Of a DNA stretch of 64,000 bases, positions 34,876-44,097 are shown in pieces; within the stretch, counting starts at the first letter, position 1, and every line of letters begins with the position of its first letter. The DNA is from UBA2942 sp045127535 (GTDB lineage Bacteria > Bacillota > Clostridia > Lachnospirales > Lachnospiraceae): contig JBGVQN010000001.1 in assembly GCA_045127535.1 (NCBI GenBank), positions 1 to 64,000 on the forward strand. The letters run 5' to 3'. The notes beneath the pieces are model-generated. The model saw nothing but the letters and a program-made list of their open reading frames with translations, did not search any database and had not been told where the DNA came from. The position numbers and the translations under genes were made by a program.

Positions 34876-37045
34876 GACCTCTGTCCTCTCTCTTTTCCAT
34901 AGCAGCCTGCAGGTTGCCCTCCTCGTCACAGACTGTAAAATCAATGGTGTGCATCAGATCATCGGTACCAATGACCTGCACATACACTTTATCTCCCAGG
35001 TGATATTCGTTGCCCTTGCTCCGTCCCTTTAACAGATACTGATCCTCATAGAAGGTATAATAGTCATCTGTCAGGGTGGTGATGTGTACCATACCCTCTA
35101 CTGTATTGGGCAGCTCCACATACATACCATAGTTGGTAATGCCGGAGATTACACCTTCAAATACCTCATACATATGCCGCTTCATATACTGCATTTTTTT
35201 CAGCTTTTCTGTCTCCCGCTCTGCCTCATCCGCACGGCGCTCGGTGCTGCTGGCCTGGGCACAGACCTCCGGCAGGATCCCCTCATAATGGGCAGCCTGT
35301 CTTTCAGAAAGCCCTCCATGGAGGCTGTCCTTAATGATCCTGTGGATCTGCAGATCCGGATACCTGCGGATGGGGGAAGTAAAATGTGTATAATAATTGG
35401 CTGCCAGTCCATAATGTCCCAGACATTCCGGTGCATACTTTGCCTTTTTCATGGAACGCAGCATGACTCTGCTGATCAACGCTTCCTCCGGGGTACCTTC
35501 CACCTTGTTTAACAGCTTCTGCAGTTCCTTTGGATGGACTGCTGCATTGCTCATGCGCAGAGAATAGCCTAGGTTATTGACAAACGTGCAGAACCGCATC
35601 ATCCGCTCCTCGTCTGGATTTTCATGGGTACGGTATACAAAAGGCGCCTGCTGCCAGAAATAATCCTCTGCTATGGTTTCATTGGCTAACAGCATAAAAT
35701 CCTCAATGATCTTGGTTGCTACATTGCGCTCGTAAGGTTTGATATCGGTAGGAATGCCCTTTTCATTGAGATAAATTTTTGCCTCCGGGAAGTCAAAATC
35801 AATGGCGCCTCTGGCATAACGCTTCTGACGCAAAATACCGGAAAGCTCCTCCATCAGACGGAACATGGGCACCAGCTCTGCATACTCCTGCATCTCTGCC
35901 TCATCCTGATCTGCCAGGATCTTCTTTACGGAGGTGTAGCTCATACGTCTGTCTACACAGATCACAGTCTCACAAATACGGTGGTCGATCACATTGCCCT
36001 TCGCATCAATGTCCATAATACAGGACAGCGCCAGACGGTCTGTACCTGCATTCAGGGAACAGATCCCATTGGACAGCTTGTGAGGCAGCATAGGGATCAC
36101 TCTGTCTACCAGATACACACTGGTGCCTCTTTTTAAAGCCTCTGCGTCCAGAGGACTGCCCTCTGTTACATAGTGGGTCACGTCTGCAATGTGTACCCCC
36201 AAACGATACCGGTCACCCTCTTTGGTCAATGTGATGGCATCATCCAGATCCTTGGCATCCTCTCCGTCAATGGTCACCGTCTGCCAGCTGCGGCAGTCTA
36301 CTCTGCCGGCAATGTCCTTGCCGGTCACTTCATCCCCAATGTCTTCTGTCTGCTTCATAACCTCCTGTGGAAACTCCATAGGAATCTCATACGCACGCAC
36401 AATGGACAAAATATCTGTACCCGGATCATTCACATGTCCTAAAATTTCTACCACTCTGCCCTCTGGCTTTCGTCCACGCTCACCATATCCGGTCAGCCTT
36501 ACCACAACTTTATGTCCTGTTACAGCACCCATAGAATGCTCCACAGGCACAAAAATATCGTGGTCATACTTCTGATTGTCTGGTATCACAAAGCCAAAAT
36601 TCCGGCTCCGCTGAAAGGTACCTACAAGCTCTGTAGTTCCCCTCTCTACAACTTTTACCACCCTTCCTTCCGGAGAACGGCCAGTCTCACCGGGCAGCAC
36701 TACAATCTTTACTTTATCCTTATGCATGGCTGTATTGGTATATTCAGCAGGAATAAAAATATCCTGCTCCATTCCCTCTATCTTTACAAAGCCAAACCCT
36801 CTGGCATTGCCCTCAAATACCCCTACAGGCGTAAACACATCTGCCTTGGCATATTTTCCTTTTTCAGATACACTGATCTTCCCTTCGTTCAAAAGAGCAT
36901 CCAATACCTCCTTTAACTCCTCTCTGGAGGATTTTGGAATATCCAACAGCATACACAGTTCTTTCAGACGCATGGGCTTATAGGATGGGTCTGAAAACAG
37001 GTTTAATATCATCTCTTTTCTTTCTTTTAATAATTCTAACTCCAT
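34856..37045 (-). CDS. rnr: Ribonuclease R
   Basis: RNB-family 3'-5' exoribonuclease, about 729 residues. Layout: helix-turn-helix start (RLKELCMLLDIPKSSREELKEVLDALLNEGKI), two cold-shock domains (GNARGFGFVKIEG and FQRSRNFGFVIPD), the RNB catalytic core with DGEDAKDLDDAIT and HIADVTHYV, and a C-terminal S1 domain (FEGVISGITNYGMYVELPNTVEGMVHI) with a basic tail. GGAGA before the ATG at 37045 decides the start against an ATG 17 codons upstream. Confidence 0.96.
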   Translation of the reverse strand: MELELLKERKEMILNLFSDPSYKPMRLKELCMLLDIPKSSREELKEVLDALLNEGKISVSEKGKYAKADVFTPVGVFEGNARGFGFVKIEGMEQDIFIPAEYTNTAMHKDKVKIVVLPGETGRSPEGRVVKVVERGTTELVGTFQRSRNFGFVIPDNQKYDHDIFVPVEHSMGAVTGHKVVVRLTGYGERGRKPEGRVVEILGHVNDPGTDILSIVRAYEIPMEFPQEVMKQTEDIGDEVTGKDIAGRVDCRSWQTVTIDGEDAKDLDDAITLTKEGDRYRLGVHIADVTHYVTEGSPLDAEALKRGTSVYLVDRVIPMLPHKLSNGICSLNAGTDRLALSCIMDIDAKGNVIDHRICETVICVDRRMSYTSVKKILADQDEAEMQEYAELVPMFRLMEELSGILRQKRYARGAIDFDFPEAKIYLNEKGIPTDIKPYERNVATKIIEDFMLLANETIAEDYFWQQAPFVYRTHENPDEERMMRFCTFVNNLGYSLRMSNAAVHPKELQKLLNKVEGTPEEALISRVMLRSMKKAKYAPECLGHYGLAANYYTHFTSPIRRYPDLQIHRIIKDSLHGGLSERQAAHYEGILPEVCAQASSTERRADEAERETEKLKKMQYMKRHMYEVFEGVISGITNYGMYVELPNTVEGMVHITTLTDDYYTFYEDQYLLKGRSKGNEYHLGDKVYVQVIGTDDLMHTIDFTVCDEEGNLQAAMEKREDRGHGKRKH

Positions 37046-37208
37046 ATATTCTCCATTTCCGTATCCCGGCAACACAGTGGTATGCTGCATATTCATTCAC
37101 AAAAGATATCACATCTCCTGCCAGTTATACTTTGCAGTGCCTGCTTTCCATATTTGGCAATACTCTCCCATTTACAACACTGCACAAAGCCTTTATACAC
37201 AGTATCCG

Positions 37209-37248
37209 CAAAAAAAAACACTCCATGCATCTGCCTGGAGTGCTTTTT
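37209..37248. terminator. Strong bidirectional terminator between secG and rnr
   Basis: CACTCCA / TGGAGTG stem with ten A's on one side and TTTTT on the other. Leftward it terminates secG before rnr. Confidence 0.85.
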
Positions 37249-37259
37249 ATACCAATTCA

Positions 37260-37520
37260 TTAAATACCTGGGAATACGCCCAAATTTAATACGATGGCAA
37301 GTACAAAAAATGCAATTGCCAAGTACTTAGTCGCCTTTTCCAAACGTCCTTCCATAGAACGTCCCTTGTTCTTGCCCCAATATGATTCAGCAGCACCGCT
37401 GATCGCTCCAGTTAATCCAGCGGACTTACCCTCCTGAAGCAAAACAATTGCAGATAATGCAATACTAACAATAACAAAAATAACTGTCAGTACTACCTGT
37501 ACGACAAATAATGGTTCCAT
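37260..37520 (-). CDS. secG: Preprotein translocase subunit SecG
   Basis: 86 residues with two membrane helices and the SecG signature between them: IVLLQEGKSAGLTGAISGAAESYWGKNKGRS. Start supported by AGGAGG 7 nt upstream. The secG-rnr-smpB-ssrA order is common in Firmicutes. Confidence 0.94.
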   Translation of the reverse strand: MEPLFVVQVVLTVIFVIVSIALSAIVLLQEGKSAGLTGAISGAAESYWGKNKGRSMEGRLEKATKYLAIAFFVLAIVLNLGVFPGI

Positions 37521-37599
37521 CTTAACACCTCCTATGGAAAACACAACTATCTTAACATACATAACACCAAATTTCAACTATATTTTGGTACTTTTTCCA

Positions 37600-38970
37600 C
37601 TATTGCTGGAAAAAAGAAATTAATCCTACAATTAAAATCATTACAACAATTACCGGCAGCACGTAGGTCATATATGGCCGCATCCATCCGGCAACTTTCA
37701 GGCCATTTCCTTCGTTGGCCTCTGCCATAAATTTATCCCATCCCCAACCATAACGGCTGACACAAAACAGAACAAAGATCAAAGAACCAACAGGCAGCAG
37801 CAGATTGCTTACAAGGAAATCCTCACTGTCCAGCACATCACGCCCTGCAATGAAAGTCTTGTCACTCCATACATTATATCCCAGAATACATGGAATACTC
37901 AGCAGAAAAATACCTATACAGCTGATCATACAGGTCTTCTTACGGCTCCATCCGGTCAATTCACCCACACAGGAAACAATATTTTCAAATACTGCCAGCA
38001 CGGTGGAAAATGCTGCAAAAGTCATGAAAACAAAAAACAGACTGCCCCAAAATTGACCGCCGCTGATATGATTAAATACATTTGGCAGAGTCATGAAAAT
38101 CAACGCCGGGCCACTATTCACATCCACACCATAGGCAAAGCAGGCAGGGAAAATGATCAGACCGGAACAAAGAGCCACCAGTGTATCCAGAAGACATACC
38201 CGTACAGATTCACCCATCAATGCATGCGCCTTACCGATATAGCTCCCAAAAATTGCCATAGAACCAATGCCAAGACTTAATGTAAAGAATGCCTGATTCA
38301 TAGCACCTACAATGACATTGCCCATCCCAATCTCTGTCATTCTGGACAAATCAGGAAGAAGATAGAACTTCAAGCCTTCCAGACCGCCCTCTAAAAAGAT
38401 GCTGTTGCATGCCAGTATCACCATCAGTATGATCAGTGCAAGCATCATCCATTTGGTTACCCGCTCTAATCCTTTTTGTACACCCAGGGAAATGACAGCA
38501 AAACCAGCCACCACTACAATACCCATATAGATGATCATGGTTTCCGGGTCAGCCAGCATATCCACAAACATCCCCTCTATTCCTGCAGCATCCAGTCCAG
38601 TAAACTGGCCAGAAGCGGTTTCTACAAAATACTGCAGCATCCAACCAGCCACAGTGGTGTAAAACATCATCAGCAGTACATTGCCTATCAGACACAAATA
38701 TCCATGTATGTGCCATTTGCTCCCTTTGGGTGCCAGCTCCTGATACATACGGACAGGACTTTTCTGCGCTGCACGTCCTATGGCAAACTCCATAGTCAAT
38801 ACCGGTACTCCCAGGATCAGCAGAAAGAATAAATAAATCAGTACGAATATTCCTCCGCCGTACTGCCCTGCCATCCATGGAAATTTCCATACATTACCTA
38901 TGCCAATGGCACAGCCAGCACTCAGCAGAATAAAACCCAGCCGGCTTCCCAGATGTTCTCTTTGCATCAT
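37600..38970 (-). CDS. Sodium-dependent transporter of the NSS (SNF) family
   Basis: 456 residues, eleven or twelve helices. The N-terminus SRLGFILLSAGCAIGIGNVWKFPW is the highly conserved first helix that shapes the Na and substrate sites in LeuT-like transporters; GGGIFVLIYLFFL and the helix 6 region FFTLSLGIGSMAIFGSY follow. Probably imports an amino acid. Start chosen at the ATG 5 nt after GGAGG. Confidence 0.9.
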   Translation of the reverse strand: MMQREHLGSRLGFILLSAGCAIGIGNVWKFPWMAGQYGGGIFVLIYLFFLLILGVPVLTMEFAIGRAAQKSPVRMYQELAPKGSKWHIHGYLCLIGNVLLMMFYTTVAGWMLQYFVETASGQFTGLDAAGIEGMFVDMLADPETMIIYMGIVVVAGFAVISLGVQKGLERVTKWMMLALIILMVILACNSIFLEGGLEGLKFYLLPDLSRMTEIGMGNVIVGAMNQAFFTLSLGIGSMAIFGSYIGKAHALMGESVRVCLLDTLVALCSGLIIFPACFAYGVDVNSGPALIFMTLPNVFNHISGGQFWGSLFFVFMTFAAFSTVLAVFENIVSCVGELTGWSRKKTCMISCIGIFLLSIPCILGYNVWSDKTFIAGRDVLDSEDFLVSNLLLPVGSLIFVLFCVSRYGWGWDKFMAEANEGNGLKVAGWMRPYMTYVLPVIVVMILIVGLISFFQQ

Positions 38971-39238
38971 TAGTTCCTCCATTTAAACACATTGTTTCTA
39001 TTATAAGAAATTTTATACATGGAGTCAATTTTTATTTTGTCAAAATCAGCAAAAACCGCCTATTTATGATCATGTTCCGATATATCACAAATAAGATAGC
39101 ATCTCCCTTTGCCAGATTCCCCGTCTGAGTGGAACTGCCTGATTGGCATCATTCCGCTCTCCTGCAGTATGATCCCGAGGACAGGACTTTGATGGATAAG
39201 CGGATATGGCTATGGATATTATTAGATATTATTGCATA

Positions 39239-39892
39239 TTATTGAAACTGTATCGTATAATCTTTTGTCATATCTGACATAGATAAAAGCTGTTTGAAAA
39301 TCTGCTTTGTATTTTCCAAAGCCTGGTTTTTCAGTTCGGTATTTTCTGCGATCTCCTCAGCCTTCTGCTGCTTTAAGGTACTGATCAGCTCTGTGTAATC
39401 TTCCATTTCTGTGGTATTAAAAACCGCATTGGAAACATAGTGGTATTCAAAGGAGTCTGCATCAATTTCGTTTGACAGAACACTGATTTCCGGCAGCTGA
39501 ATGGTAATCGTCTGCAGTTTATTGTCAATTTCGTATACCACCGCAGACAAATCAATGCCAATACTGATGACTCCGCTATACGTGAATACTACCTTTTCCG
39601 TGGTCAGGGGAATTTTGACACCATAAATTTCTTTGTAGTTCTCATAAGAATCTGCATCTGTATAATAATATTTTGTTGTGATCAAATCACAGGCAGGTTC
39701 TAATACATCTTCCAATTGGGAAATCGTCAGTATAAAGTTCTCTCCTTCAATTACATCTCCTGCTGTGACATCAATGGACTCTGCTTCTTCTTTCCCTGAC
39801 CTGTTAAAAAAAGCACCCATACATACAACACAGACCCCAAGACAAAATCCCACAAGCAGTGCGATCAGCAGGGACATTATTTTCTTCCTCAT
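39239..39892 (-). CDS. DUF4230 family membrane-anchored protein
   Basis: 217 residues: an N-terminal basic stretch and one membrane helix (RKKIMSLLIALLVGFCLGVCVVCMGAFF), then an external domain resembling DUF4230 (ITTKYYYTDADSYEN, VVFTYSGVISIGIDLSAVVYEID, ITIQLPEISVLSNEID) and a helical C-terminus. Function of the family is not known. The 268 bp between this gene and the NSS transporter start, and most of the 342 bp to eno, contain no gene. Confidence 0.75.
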   Translation of the reverse strand: MRKKIMSLLIALLVGFCLGVCVVCMGAFFNRSGKEEAESIDVTAGDVIEGENFILTISQLEDVLEPACDLITTKYYYTDADSYENYKEIYGVKIPLTTEKVVFTYSGVISIGIDLSAVVYEIDNKLQTITIQLPEISVLSNEIDADSFEYHYVSNAVFNTTEMEDYTELISTLKQQKAEEIAENTELKNQALENTKQIFKQLLSMSDMTKDYTIQFQ

Positions 39893-40120
39893 TTGTTTTA
39901 CCTATACTTGTATCCTTTCTATTTTTTCCGACCTGTTTCAACATGTATATAGTAGCATATTTCCTTTCATTTGTATAGAAAAAAAGAGCATTGCAAATTT
40001 TTTGTGCATATGTCAAATGCAGCATATAAACCTACCACCTATTCGTTAGACTTAACTCATAAATTAAATTCGTTTGGAATTACAAAAGTTTTTCTAACTA
40101 TTTTTATCGTTATGGATTAA

Positions 40121-40170
40121 AAGAAGACAATCCCCTTTTTCAGCCGCTTGAAAAAGGGGATTGTCTTCCT
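40121..40170 (-). terminator. Terminator of eno
   Basis: A 21-bp stem AGAAGACAATCCCCTTTTTC / GAAAAAGGGGATTGTCTTCC with a loop of about 6 nt, about 65 nt beyond the eno stop, followed leftward by TTTT. One of the longest perfect hairpins outside the repeat family. Confidence 0.8.
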
Positions 40171-40234
40171 GACTGCTGCCATGCTTCAACATTTCCTGCT
40201 GCATCATGACACTTTTTCTCATCCAATATTCAAT

Positions 40235-41587
40235 TTAAATTTTCCCAGAGAATGGATTTTCATATACTGCTTTTTCTCCCAAGGCTTCTTCGATCCGCAG
40301 CAGCTGGTTGTACTTGGCAGTACGCTCCCCTCTGCAAGGGGCACCGGTCTTGATCTGCCCGGAGTTCATGGCCACTGCAATATCTGCGATGGTGGTATCC
40401 TCTGTCTCACCGGAGCGGTGGGAGATCACAGTCCGATAACCGGCGTGATGCGCCATCTGGATCGCTGCAAAGGCTTCTGTCAGAGAACCGATCTGGTTTA
40501 CCTTGACCAGAATGGCATTGCCTACGCCCTGTGCAATGCCCTTGGACAACCGTTCTGTGTTGGTCACAAATAAATCATCTCCTACCAGCTGCACTCTGCT
40601 TCCCAGACGCTCTGTAAGCTTTTTCCAGCCTTCCCAGTCCTCCTCATCCAGTCCGTCCTCAATGGATACCAAAGGATAGCGGTTTAACAGTTCTTCATAA
40701 TACCCAATCATCTCATCTGTACTGCGCATGACCTCCATCTCTCTGGTATCAGGCATCAGGGCACCGTTTAAGCCTTTCTGAGACAGCTGCTTTGCCTTGC
40801 TCTCTCCCGGGAAATAGTACATGCCTGCATCCGGCTGGTACAGCTCGCTGGCAGCTGCATCCATGGCAAAGACCACATCCTTACCAGGCTCATAGCCAGC
40901 TGCACGTACTGCCTCCATCAGATAATCAAACACTGCAAAGGCATCCCGGATATCCGGTGCAAAACCGCCCTCGTCTCCTACTGCTGTAGACAGATTGTCT
41001 CTGGACAACAGCTTTTTCAGACTGTGATATACCTCGGTGCCCATACGCAGGCCTTCCTGAAAGCAGCAGGCACCCACAGGCATGATCATAAACTCCTGAA
41101 AATCCACTGTATTGGCAGCATGGACGCCGCCGTTTAATATATTCATCATGGGAACCGGGAGGCGGACGCCGTTTTCTCCGCCTAAGTAGCGGTACAGTGC
41201 CTTTTCCTCTCCTGCTGCAGCTGCCTTGGCTGCTGCCATAGATACGCTTAAAATTGCATTGGCACCCAGACTGGCTTTATTGGATGTGCCGTCTAACTGC
41301 AGCATCTTTTTGTCTAATTGCTCCTGCTCTCTGGCATCCATTCCCACAAGGGCAGCAGCGATCTTTTCATTGACATGGGAGACTGCTTTGGTCACTGCCT
41401 GACCGTGGTACGCTTTGTCCTTGTCACGCAGCTCCACTGCTTCAAACTGCCCGGTAGACGCACCGCTTGGGACAGATGCCCTGCCTATCATGCCGGACTG
41501 CAGTGTCACCTCTGCCTCCACTGTTGGATTGCCTCTGGAATCCAATACCTGACGCGCCCACACCTTTTTTATGGAAAACTCACCCAT
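40235..41587 (-). CDS. eno: Enolase
   Basis: Glycolytic enzyme converting 2-phosphoglycerate to phosphoenolpyruvate. 450 residues with the family landmarks VWARQVLDSRGNPTVEAEV, GASTGQFEAVELRD, MNILNGGVHAANTVDFQEFMIMP, SIEDGLDEEDW, VGDDLFVTN, LVKVNQIGSLTE and SHRSGETEDTTIADIAVA. GGAGG precedes the ATG. Confidence 0.97.
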   Translation of the reverse strand: MGEFSIKKVWARQVLDSRGNPTVEAEVTLQSGMIGRASVPSGASTGQFEAVELRDKDKAYHGQAVTKAVSHVNEKIAAALVGMDAREQEQLDKKMLQLDGTSNKASLGANAILSVSMAAAKAAAAGEEKALYRYLGGENGVRLPVPMMNILNGGVHAANTVDFQEFMIMPVGACCFQEGLRMGTEVYHSLKKLLSRDNLSTAVGDEGGFAPDIRDAFAVFDYLMEAVRAAGYEPGKDVVFAMDAAASELYQPDAGMYYFPGESKAKQLSQKGLNGALMPDTREMEVMRSTDEMIGYYEELLNRYPLVSIEDGLDEEDWEGWKKLTERLGSRVQLVGDDLFVTNTERLSKGIAQGVGNAILVKVNQIGSLTEAFAAIQMAHHAGYRTVISHRSGETEDTTIADIAVAMNSGQIKTGAPCRGERTAKYNQLLRIEEALGEKAVYENPFSGKI

Positions 41588-41936
41588 ATGCTACCTCCAC
41601 AAACACTCTTTTTTGCCTGAAACACACCGCACTGGGCAGTGTACCGGACATGGCACTGCAGCTTTCTTCGGATCACTGCAGTAACTGAGGTTTAATATAT
41701 GCAAAAACACGTCAATTATACAGCGGATCTCTATACTGCTGTAGTGAACTGCACTGTTTTGCTGTTATGAAAAAGCATGAAGGGTGGTCCATGTCTGTTT
41801 TTAATAAATTCAAAGAATATTCGGAGTTTGGCAACTTTATTCATTGTAAAAAGTGTATTTACTTTCCTAAAACTCGTTGTATTTTTTGTGTTTGTGTACT
41901 ATACTATATTTGCATTATGATGACGGAGGTGCGTGT
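41588..41936. promoter_or_regulatory. Intergenic region with promoter for the AAA/DUF4143 gene
   Basis: No gene seen. On the plus strand TTGTAT (41877-41882), 17-nt spacer and TATACT (41900-41905) form a good promoter about 30 nt before the AAA/DUF4143 start. The eno promoter should also lie here on the minus strand but I could not choose a convincing one. Confidence 0.5.
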
Positions 41937-43247
41937 ATGTACCGAATTGCTATTGAAAAGCTATTAAAATGGAAACAAAGCAAACGCCGTAAGCCTTTGA
42001 TTATTGAAGGTGCACGTCAGGTTGGCAAGACTTGGCTGATGAAAGAATTCGGCAGACAGGCGTATGCGGATACCGTATATATCAATTTTGACTCCAATTC
42101 CAGAATGGCAGAGTTATTTGCTTCTGACCTGGATACGGAGCGCTTGATTATGGGCTTGGAACTGTATGTGGGACGTAAAATCAATCCTGACCATTCTTTG
42201 CTGATTTTTGATGAAGTGCAGGAAGTTCCAAGAGCGTTGACATCTCTTAAATATTTCTATGAAAATGCGCCCCAGTATCACATTGTTTGCGCCGGTTCGT
42301 TGCTCGGTATTGCCTTGCACCAAGGCACATCTTTCCCTGTTGGCAAGGTGGATTTCTTAAAGCTTTATCCTCTTTCCTTCAAGGAGTTTTTGATGGCAAC
42401 CGATAAAGAACGATTTGCCGAACTGCTTGATCAGCGAGATTTCCAAATGATTACGAGCTTTAAGCAAACATATATTGATGCTTTGAAGTACTATTACTTT
42501 GTTGGCGGTATGCCTGAAGCTGTGCAAAGTTTCACAGAGAACAAAAACTTTAACGAGGTTCGTGAAATTCAAAAGCGAATCCTTGCGGCCTACGAACAAG
42601 ATTTCTCTAAGCACGCTCCCAACGAAATCGTTCCGAGGCTCCGTATGCTGTGGAACAGCATCCCCTCTCAGCTGGCGAAAGAAAATAAGAAGTTTATTTA
42701 CGGTCTTGTTCGTGAAGGGGCTCGTGCGAAGGACTATGAAACCGCAATTATGTGGCTCAGCGATTGCGGTCTTGTTCATAAGGTCAGCCGTGTCAATGCA
42801 GCAGGCATCCCCTTACGGGCGTATGAGGACTTGAAAGCATTTAAGCTGTTTGTGGTAGACGTTGGACTCCTTGGCTGTATGGCCGGACTTCGTCAGCACA
42901 CATTGCTTGATGGCAACGACCTTTTTACTGAGTTCAAGGGTGCTCTTACAGAACAGTATGTCTGTCAGCAGCTAAAAACCATCGAAGATTTGGATGTTTA
43001 TTACTACACCAATGACAGAGGTTCCTGCGAAGTTGACTTTGTCGTTGATACAGGTGAGCAGATCGTGCCCGTTGAAGTAAAGGCAGAAGTAAACCTTAGA
43101 GCTAAGAGCCTAAAGACCTATCAGGAAAAATTCTCACCTGAAGTTTCTATCCGCACATCTATGACGGACTACAAAAAAGAAAAATGGCTCGTCAATCTGC
43201 CCCTATATGCGATAGATCAGATCAAAGCTACGACTGATGCCTCATAG
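41937..43247 (+). CDS. AAA ATPase with C-terminal DUF4143 domain
   Basis: 436 residues. Walker A IEGARQVGKTWL, Walker B LLIFDEVQEVPRALTSLKY and sensor CAGSLLGIAL belong to the AAA_14 family; the C-terminal half is DUF4143, with a PD-(D/E)xK-like stretch SCEVDFVVDTGEQIVPVEVKAE. These proteins are widespread in anaerobes, often variable between strains; function is not established. GGAGG upstream of the ATG. Codon use looks somewhat less adapted than in neighbours, and the gene lies beside an hsdM fragment, so recent acquisition is likely. Confidence 0.88.
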   Translation: MYRIAIEKLLKWKQSKRRKPLIIEGARQVGKTWLMKEFGRQAYADTVYINFDSNSRMAELFASDLDTERLIMGLELYVGRKINPDHSLLIFDEVQEVPRALTSLKYFYENAPQYHIVCAGSLLGIALHQGTSFPVGKVDFLKLYPLSFKEFLMATDKERFAELLDQRDFQMITSFKQTYIDALKYYYFVGGMPEAVQSFTENKNFNEVREIQKRILAAYEQDFSKHAPNEIVPRLRMLWNSIPSQLAKENKKFIYGLVREGARAKDYETAIMWLSDCGLVHKVSRVNAAGIPLRAYEDLKAFKLFVVDVGLLGCMAGLRQHTLLDGNDLFTEFKGALTEQYVCQQLKTIEDLDVYYYTNDRGSCEVDFVVDTGEQIVPVEVKAEVNLRAKSLKTYQEKFSPEVSIRTSMTDYKKEKWLVNLPLYAIDQIKATTDAS

Positions 43248-43261
43248 AAGGAGATTAGACA

Positions 43262-43459
43262 ATGGCTGATATTAGAAAAGATCAAGAAAGAGATGAACTT
43301 CATCGTGCAATATGAGCGATAGCTGACGGCCTGCGTGGAAGCGTATACGGATGGGATTTTAAGTCCTATGTGTCAGGCATGATGTTTATCTCAGAACATC
43401 CTTTGCCTAACGGTAAGAAGCTGGTCAGAATTGATTTTATCTGCCGGCACAAAAAATAA
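43262..43459 (+). pseudogene. Remnant of a type I restriction-modification methyltransferase gene (hsdM)
   Basis: The frame reads MADIRKDQERDELHRAI, a TGA (43313-43315) where Trp is expected, then AIADGLRGSVYGWDFKSYVSGMMF, which matches the HsdM N-terminus. After FISE the sequence leaves the family and stops at 43457. A nonsense change plus a large deletion leave no functional enzyme. Confidence 0.7.
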
Positions 43460-43670
43460 CACAATAGGAGGCACTTATGTTAAATACTATTGCCATGCTC
43501 AAAAAATATTATGGACACAATTAGGAGACATTCACGATCAAAAATCCTGGATTTTGGCAGCAGTATCGGTGTGATATTGTCAAATTCGGCTGCCATCCCT
43601 ATGCATGTGACAACACAGGAAATTTTTTTACAAAAAAACGTGAGTCATTTTGTTTTCTCTGATTCAGGGA

Positions 43671-43699
43671 TTGATTTTTAAAACCATCTATGGTAAGAT
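43671..43699 (+). promoter_or_regulatory. Predicted promoter for the proS T-box transcript
   Basis: TTGATT (43671-43676), 17-nt spacer, TAAGAT (43694-43699); transcription would start close to 43706. Confidence 0.6.
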
Positions 43700-43705
43700 G
43701 ACGGC

Positions 43706-44019
43706 AATTGAACACAAAAAGCTATGATAAGAAATAGTAAGCATTTTGAATCTTTCAGAGAGAAGGCGGCTGGTGTGAGCCTTTATTGAAGAAATGCCAA
43801 ACCCCTCTTTGAGCTGTGAGCCGAATATATCCTGTGGCACAGGTGCTTCATCTGTTGCACAGGCATCATTAGTAAGCTTCACCGGGTTCTCCCGTCACAG
43901 AGAGACGGTATCGGAGCTTTCCTGTACCGATGAGTGCGGATGTATTCCGAATTTAGGTGGTACCACGGACTTGTTGATAGTTCGCCCTAAGTTGATGTAT
44001 TGTCAGCTTAGGGCTTTTT
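43706..44019 (+). promoter_or_regulatory. T-box riboswitch (proline) upstream of proS
   Basis: The T-box sequence AGGTGGTACCACGG (43955-43968) precedes a terminator GCCCTAAG / CTTAGGGC plus TTTTT (43984-44019). Stem I features such as AGAGAGAAGG lie at 43758-43767, and CCA at 43797-43799 is a candidate specifier codon for proline. Uncharged tRNA-Pro would stabilise the antiterminator and turn on proS. Specifier assignment is by inspection only. Confidence 0.9.
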
Positions 44020-44097
44020 GCGTTCAAACAAAAACTATGAGGCCAGATCAGGAACCAAAGGACTGATTTGCATTGCCTCAGGATGGAGGTATCAGAC

